From positions 124,001 through 188,000 of the forward strand of contig JAXMBH010000002.1 of the NCBI GenBank assembly GCA_046349975.1: a DNA stretch of 64,000 nt. The letters run 5' to 3'. Position numbers and translations under genes: made by a program. Below the pieces are notes generated by a model, which saw only the letters and a program-made list of their open reading frames with translations, was not told where the DNA came from and made no database searches. Position 1 is the stretch's first letter. Every line of letters starts with the position of its first letter. Origin of the DNA: JABDGM01 sp046349975. Its GTDB lineage: Bacteria; Planctomycetota; Planctomycetia; Pirellulales; Lacipirellulaceae. Below, in pieces: positions 60,307 to 64,000 of the stretch.

Positions 60307-60507
60307 TTAAAGGTCCTTCAACGGGCGATCGATATCGACTCCCCATGCTACGTGTCGGGGATGCCAATCGCTCTCGCTCACCCACTGGTCAAACCGCCGC
60401 AATGCTTCGAGCCGGTCGCCGAGAGCTTCGAAGAGATCGCGATCAAGTCGGCGATCCCGGTCGAGGGCGTTGAGATATTCAATTTCATTGCGCGTTGCTA
60501 ACGTCAT
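60307..60507 (-). CDS. Small charged hypothetical protein upstream of csbD
   Basis: 66 aa. GAGGAGG lies 7 nt before the ATG at 60507, strong support for a real start; the longer frame to 60651 has no such signal. Sequence NEIEYLNALDRDRRLDRDLFEALGDRLEALRRFDQWVSESDWHPRHVAWGVD is charged and helical with a Trp-rich end. No family recognised. First gene of a probable two-gene unit with csbD under a sigma-54-type promoter. Confidence 0.68.
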   Translation of the reverse strand: MTLATRNEIEYLNALDRDRRLDRDLFEALGDRLEALRRFDQWVSESDWHPRHVAWGVDIDRPLKDL

Positions 60508-60568
60508 ACATGGCCTCCTCTCGAAAAGGACGTTTTGCTGCGAGTGGCGTGATGCCGTAAGGCCGGGT

Positions 60569-60584
60569 CGCAATCGATGTGCCA
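60569..60584 (-). promoter_or_regulatory. Sigma-54-type promoter for the 66-aa gene and csbD
   Basis: Minus-strand reading TGGCACATCGATTGCG matches at 10 of 12 positions. The expected start near 60558 is about 50 nt before the ATG at 60507. Confidence 0.72.
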
Positions 60585-60775
60585 TCGAGCCATGCCAGCG
60601 CTGCGAGGAAGCATTACGGCCGAGCGCCGGCTGACCGCGCATTGACTTCACGATAAAACGCGCAAAGAAAAGGGCGTTGCCGAGCGGTCGCCGGGCTTTG
60701 CAGGCCGGCCGATCCGCTGTGGCAACGCCAGGGAGTCTGTGCCAAGTGTTTCTCGAGCGATGCGGACAACCGCGA

Positions 60776-61894
60776 CTATTGGTCCGTGCTGATTTCGCTG
60801 CCAGCGCGCGTGACGAGCCGGGCGAAGTCGCGGATGTTGATATCAGCGTTCAGCCAGCGCACTGAACCATCGCCCATGCAGAAGTTTGCGCCGCCGGGGT
60901 GAAAGCCGTATGGCTCGCCTGTGCCCACGGAGTTGTAATAGGGGTGCGGGAATGTGGCGCCGATTTCAATGCCGTTCGTGCAGTTGACTGCGCAGGTGCC
61001 GACGTCGGTGGCGCCGTCGCCGCTCGTACCGTCGATGCTGATATCGCTGGCTGGGCGGCACCAGCCGCCGCCGTTGACCCGCTTCGCGGGAAACGTTTCG
61101 ATCTGGCGGCCGCCGCGATACAGGTACGGCCGGCCGCCCGACTCGGCGTACGCGATTGTCTTTGACAGGCCGTCGGTGACCTGGTTAATTTTGGCCGGCA
61201 CGTTGTAGGCCAACAAGCCCAGACCTGGCGAACCGGCGGCCGGCGGCATCGTGGCATTCGGCGGCGCGGCTTCATCAACCAGGTTCGACGCCGAGCTCGG
61301 ATTCGCCGGATCCGGACGCAACCGCTTGTCGACAAAGATCGTGGGCGAGTAATCGGTCACCGCGCCGGTGTCGGGCGTCCAGGGGCTGATTTCCGGCACG
61401 CCGTCGAGGCGATTTGGTTCGGGCACCGAGGGGCATTGAAGAATGGCAATCTTCGTGTTCACGATGTCCTTGTTCCGCGCGCCCTTCGCATTCACGGTGT
61501 TGTCGGACCAGTTCTTGGCTTGATCATATTGATCGAACTTCGAACCTTCTTCGAAGAACGGCAACATCAGCGTGAAGCCGGCGATACGCGGAGCGTTCGT
61601 CAGTCCCGGCGGGCGGATGCTCGACGGAAACGTCTTCTTCGTGTCGACGTAATTGTGCATCGAGATGCCGAGCTGCCGGATATTGTTCTGGCACGAGCTG
61701 CGGCGGGCCGCTTCGCGGGCGGCTTGAATGGCGGGCAGCAGAAGCGCAACCAAGATGCCGATGATCGCGATCACGACGAGCAACTCGACGAGCGTGAAAC
61801 CACTGCGCGATGCGGCGGCGTTGCTGTGTGGCGGAGCGTTCACGCTTGCCGGCGCGCCTCCGATGCTACGAATACTGATGGAATGGCGTGTCAT
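60776..61894 (-). CDS. DUF1559 pseudopilin-like protein with H-X9-DG end
   Basis: 372 aa. Class III-type prepilin N-terminus: SGFTLVELLVVIAIIGILVALLLP, with processing expected just before FTLVE, followed by AIQAAREAARRSSCQNNIRQLGISMHNY. The C-terminus has GFHPGGANFCMGDGSVRWLN, the H-X9-DG motif. This family is greatly expanded in planctomycetes; the role in type II-like secretion or pili is unclear. GGGAG lies 8 nt before the ATG. It follows a lipoprotein gene by about 135 nt on the same strand. Confidence 0.93.
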   Translation of the reverse strand: MTRHSISIRSIGGAPASVNAPPHSNAAASRSGFTLVELLVVIAIIGILVALLLPAIQAAREAARRSSCQNNIRQLGISMHNYVDTKKTFPSSIRPPGLTNAPRIAGFTLMLPFFEEGSKFDQYDQAKNWSDNTVNAKGARNKDIVNTKIAILQCPSVPEPNRLDGVPEISPWTPDTGAVTDYSPTIFVDKRLRPDPANPSSASNLVDEAAPPNATMPPAAGSPGLGLLAYNVPAKINQVTDGLSKTIAYAESGGRPYLYRGGRQIETFPAKRVNGGGWCRPASDISIDGTSGDGATDVGTCAVNCTNGIEIGATFPHPYYNSVGTGEPYGFHPGGANFCMGDGSVRWLNADINIRDFARLVTRAGSEISTDQ

Positions 61895-62029
61895 GCGAAT
61901 ACTCCCTATTTCGAAACTCCCTGATTGATGATGGCGTTTGGTTGGGCGTCTGACTGAGACGCCGTTCGCCCTCGAAAATGAGCCGACTCAAATCGGCTGG
62001 CGTAACGTGCGGTGTTTCCGGACGCGAAA

Positions 62030-62497
62030 CTAACGCAACTGGATTGGCGGTAGGTGGTTGTCGCCGGCCGCGACGCGGATGGTGATATCCGATGTCCGCG
62101 CTGACGCATACTTGACCGGCAACGCGTTGGGCCCGCCGACCAACTCATCCCCCTGACGAACTGGCTTGTACCACTGCACGGTCAACACGTACTCGCCTTC
62201 GGGCGCGCCATCGTTGCCGTCGTATGTGGTGACGGCAAACGAACCGTCCTTCGCGACAGTGGCCCGCGGATTCGGCACTCCCTGTTTGGCGTCCTTGGGA
62301 ACCAAAGAAACAAAAGCGCCTTCCGGAGGCTTGCCGCGGAATTGAATCGCACCCTCGACCGGATGCACCGCGACGTGATTTTCCGAGCGGTTACAGCCGC
62401 AACACGCACCCGGGCCCAGAGTGGCCAGAAGCAATGCCGCCCGGATGGCCCAAGGGCGGCGTTGCTGTGCGTGAATGCGCGAACTGGTAGTAACCAT
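62030..62497 (-). CDS. Planctomycete-type small lipoprotein with Ig/transthyretin-like fold
   Basis: 155 aa. Basic start, hydrophobic AIRAALLLATLGPG and a lipobox-like GACCGC, so a lipid-anchored exported protein is likely. The mature domain VEGAIQFRGKPPEGAFVSLVPKDAKQ, ATVAKDGSFAVTTYDGNDGAPEGEYVLTVQWYKP looks like the carboxypeptidase-regulatory/transthyretin-like beta sandwich. GGGAGG lies 9 nt before the ATG. Such genes regularly accompany DUF1559 genes, as here. Function unknown. Confidence 0.8.
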   Translation of the reverse strand: MVTTSSRIHAQQRRPWAIRAALLLATLGPGACCGCNRSENHVAVHPVEGAIQFRGKPPEGAFVSLVPKDAKQGVPNPRATVAKDGSFAVTTYDGNDGAPEGEYVLTVQWYKPVRQGDELVGGPNALPVKYASARTSDITIRVAAGDNHLPPIQLR

Positions 62498-62595
62498 CGA
62501 AAGCGACCTCCCAGCGATGTGGTTGTGCGCCTCCGGTCATACCAGTCGGCTGCGAGTTGTTAAAAAGAGGGTTGTGGTTCGTGGAAAAGAAATGG

Positions 62596-62829
62596 CTAGC
62601 TGTTGTTGCGATTGGCGCGCAACCGGTGTTTCTCCGTGCGATCGATCTGGATGATAACACCGTCTTGCACGATGATGTTCACCGACCCGAATTTCAATCC
62701 GCGTAGCGACTCACGAATTTGCGCGAGCGCTTCCTCCGCCGCGGCGTCAGCCACGCCGTTCAACGACGGCGCAGGTATCTTTGCGTGTTTCACAATGGGC
62801 TCGCTCACGGTCGTTCCTCCACCGATCAT
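62596..62829 (-). CDS. yezD: YezD-like (DUF2292) small protein beside cysA
   Basis: 77 aa. The C-terminal half AAEEALAQIRESLRGLKFGSVNIIVQDGVIIQIDRTEKHRL matches the DUF2292/YezD pattern (a short strand-turn-strand ending in VIQIDRTEK). The N-terminal 30 residues are a Pro/Ala-rich extension. GGAG precedes the ATG at 62829. It starts 18 nt after cysA, so it belongs to the sulfate-uptake operon, a context reported for YezD elsewhere. Molecular function unknown. Confidence 0.82.
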   Translation of the reverse strand: MIGGGTTVSEPIVKHAKIPAPSLNGVADAAAEEALAQIRESLRGLKFGSVNIIVQDGVIIQIDRTEKHRLRANRNNS

Positions 62830-62846
62830 GATCGGTCTCTCCTCGC

Positions 62847-63938
62847 CTAGATTTCGTATTCCGGCAAGAACACGCGAGCGTTCTTCGGATAGATGAAAAC
62901 GTTCGTTCCTTCGGTCAAGCTAAGGCGTTGGTACTCATCCAGGCTGAGGTCGATGAGTACATCTTGCCCTTCGGTGGTGCGTGTGGTGACCTTCGCGATC
63001 GAGCCGGCCGGGTTGATGCGGGTGACCATCGCCGGAAAGCTCGGGGCGCCGTTTTTGTAGAGTTTGATATCCAGTTCGTGCGGCCGCATGTACACCATGG
63101 CGGCGCCGTCGTCTTTACCGGGGAAGAGGTGGCCGTCGAGTGCGACGCCATCGAGCGGCACGCCGCCGAGCATCGCCTTGCCGCCCTGCACGCGGCCGCG
63201 GAACATATTCACCTGGCCGAGAAATTCCATCACGAATCGCGTGGCCGGTTTGTGGAACACTTCTTCCGGTGTGCCGACCTGTTCGATGCGACCCTGGTTC
63301 ATCACGACGACGCGGTCGGCCACTTCGAGGGCCTCTTCCTGGTCGTGCGTCACGAGAATGCTCGTGACGTGAATCTCATCGTGCAGCCGCCGCAACCAAG
63401 TCCGCAGGTCCTGCCGCACTTTGGCATCGAGCGCTCCGAACGGTTCATCGAGCAACAGCACGCGTGGCTCCACGGCGAGCGCCCGAGCGAGCGCCGCGCG
63501 TTGCCGCTGGCCGCCGGAGAGTTGCGAGGGGAATCGCCGGCCGAGTCCATCGAGCTGCACCAGGCGGAGCAGCTCCGTGACGCGGCGTTCGATTTCCGCC
63601 TTCGCCGGCCGGGCCTTGCGGGGCATCACCCGCATGCCAAACGCCACGTTTTCGAAGATCGTCATGTGGCGGAAGAGCGCATAGTGTTGAAACACGAAGC
63701 CCACGCGGCGTTCCGCGGCCGGGCGATTGGCGACGTCTTCCTCGTAGAAGCGGATGCGTGCCCGGTCGTCGGCTTCCGGCGTATCGAGGCCCGCGATGAT
63801 TCGCAGCAGCGTCGTCTTACCCGAGCCGCTGGGGCCCAACAGCGCGACCAGTTCGCCGTCGTGAATGGCGAGGCTTACATCGCGCAGCGCCTGGTAGCTG
63901 CCAAACGACTTGCTGATGTGGGTCAGTTCAATGCTCAT
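62847..63938 (-). CDS. cysA: Sulfate/thiosulfate ABC transporter ATP-binding protein
   Basis: 363 aa. ATPase of the CysTWA importer: Walker A GPSGSGKTT, Q-loop VFQHYALFRHMTIFENVAFGM, signature QLSGGQRQRAALARAL, Walker B VLLLDEPFGALDAKVRQDL and H-loop LVTHDQEEALEVAD, followed by NQGRIEQVGTPEEVFHKPATRFVMEFLGQVNMFRG and a TOBE-like C-terminal domain (MVYMRPHELDIKL). The linker and length match CysA. GAGGA lies just upstream of the ATG, overlapping the end of the preceding frame. It lies between the partial cysW-like end and yezD. Confidence 0.93.
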   Translation of the reverse strand: MSIELTHISKSFGSYQALRDVSLAIHDGELVALLGPSGSGKTTLLRIIAGLDTPEADDRARIRFYEEDVANRPAAERRVGFVFQHYALFRHMTIFENVAFGMRVMPRKARPAKAEIERRVTELLRLVQLDGLGRRFPSQLSGGQRQRAALARALAVEPRVLLLDEPFGALDAKVRQDLRTWLRRLHDEIHVTSILVTHDQEEALEVADRVVVMNQGRIEQVGTPEEVFHKPATRFVMEFLGQVNMFRGRVQGGKAMLGGVPLDGVALDGHLFPGKDDGAAMVYMRPHELDIKLYKNGAPSFPAMVTRINPAGSIAKVTTRTTEGQDVLIDLSLDEYQRLSLTEGTNVFIYPKNARVFLPEYEI

Positions 63939-63940
63939 CG

Positions 63941-64000
63941 TTATTCCTCTGCCCGCGCGGGCTCAAGGGCTTGCTCAAACTCACGGCGCACGCGCCATTC
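63941..64000 (-). CDS. cysW: C-terminal end of a probable CysW permease (partial)
   Basis: The last 19 codons before a TAA at 63941 read EWRVRREFEQALEPARAEE, an acidic/basic tail immediately before cysA on the same strand. Sulfate operons normally place cysW there, so this is an assignment by position; the fragment is too short to prove it. Confidence 0.5.
   Translation of the reverse strand, partial: EWRVRREFEQALEPARAEE

Overview
The window is about 60% GC and reads as chromosomal DNA of a planctomycete, probably Pirellulales-like. The signs are a DUF1559 H-X9-DG pseudopilin paired with a small lipoprotein, a PEP-CTERM protein, a DUF1080 protein beside a xylose-isomerase-like TIM barrel, a WPQFRGP-type PQQ propeller, and many short palindromic repeats between genes. 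No rRNA, tRNA, CRISPR array, integrase or transposase was seen.

Region by region: (1) 1-9.2 kb holds alpha-glucan and trehalose metabolism: malQ, glgE and a treS-maltokinase fusion on the minus strand, divergent from treZ. (2) 9.5-11.4 kb is an MsbA-like ABC exporter. (3) 11.5-19.9 kb is a surface-sugar locus: a sugar aminotransferase, rmlB, rmlA, a FemAB/GNAT-like transferase, a NeuD/PglD-like acyltransferase and a propeller protein on the minus strand, facing two glycosyltransferases. (4) 20.2-24.0 kb encodes exported sugar-related proteins. (5) 24.4-34.5 kb is a plus-strand sugar-phosphate cluster (histidine phosphatase, polyphosphate-type glucokinase, pgi, gnd, zwf, pgl, rpiB) followed by a large GH63-like glucosidase. 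The glucosidase gene carries an in-frame insertion of palindromic repeat elements. (6) 35.3-42.5 kb holds a flotillin-like protein, a PQQ propeller, a mono-heme protein divergent from an Rrf2 regulator with a clean palindromic operator, and an OsmC protein.

(7) 42.7-60.6 kb is the most interesting part. It contains a soluble poly-HAMP hybrid histidine kinase of 1905 aa with nine tandem 276-bp repeats, a REC-GAF-kinase-REC protein, an NtrC-family activator with an intact GAFTGA loop, and an Hpt protein. A series of small stress-type genes follows: a KR-rich protein, a glycine-zipper protein, a lipoprotein, a Cys-rich protein, a DUF892 ferritin-like protein, a REC-Fis regulator, DUF1328, small membrane and soluble proteins, and CsbD. 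Reading the upstream regions by hand, I find ten sigma-54 (-24/-12) promoter-like sites of the form TGGCACG-N4-TTGCW in front of these genes, one of them a perfect match. My inference is that this is a sigma-54-controlled stress regulon lying next to its own phosphorelay and activator.

(8) 60.8-64 kb holds DUF1559 with its lipoprotein, then the 3' end of a sulfate-uptake operon (cysW fragment, cysA, and a YezD/DUF2292 gene). All functions come from reading motifs; no database search was run.
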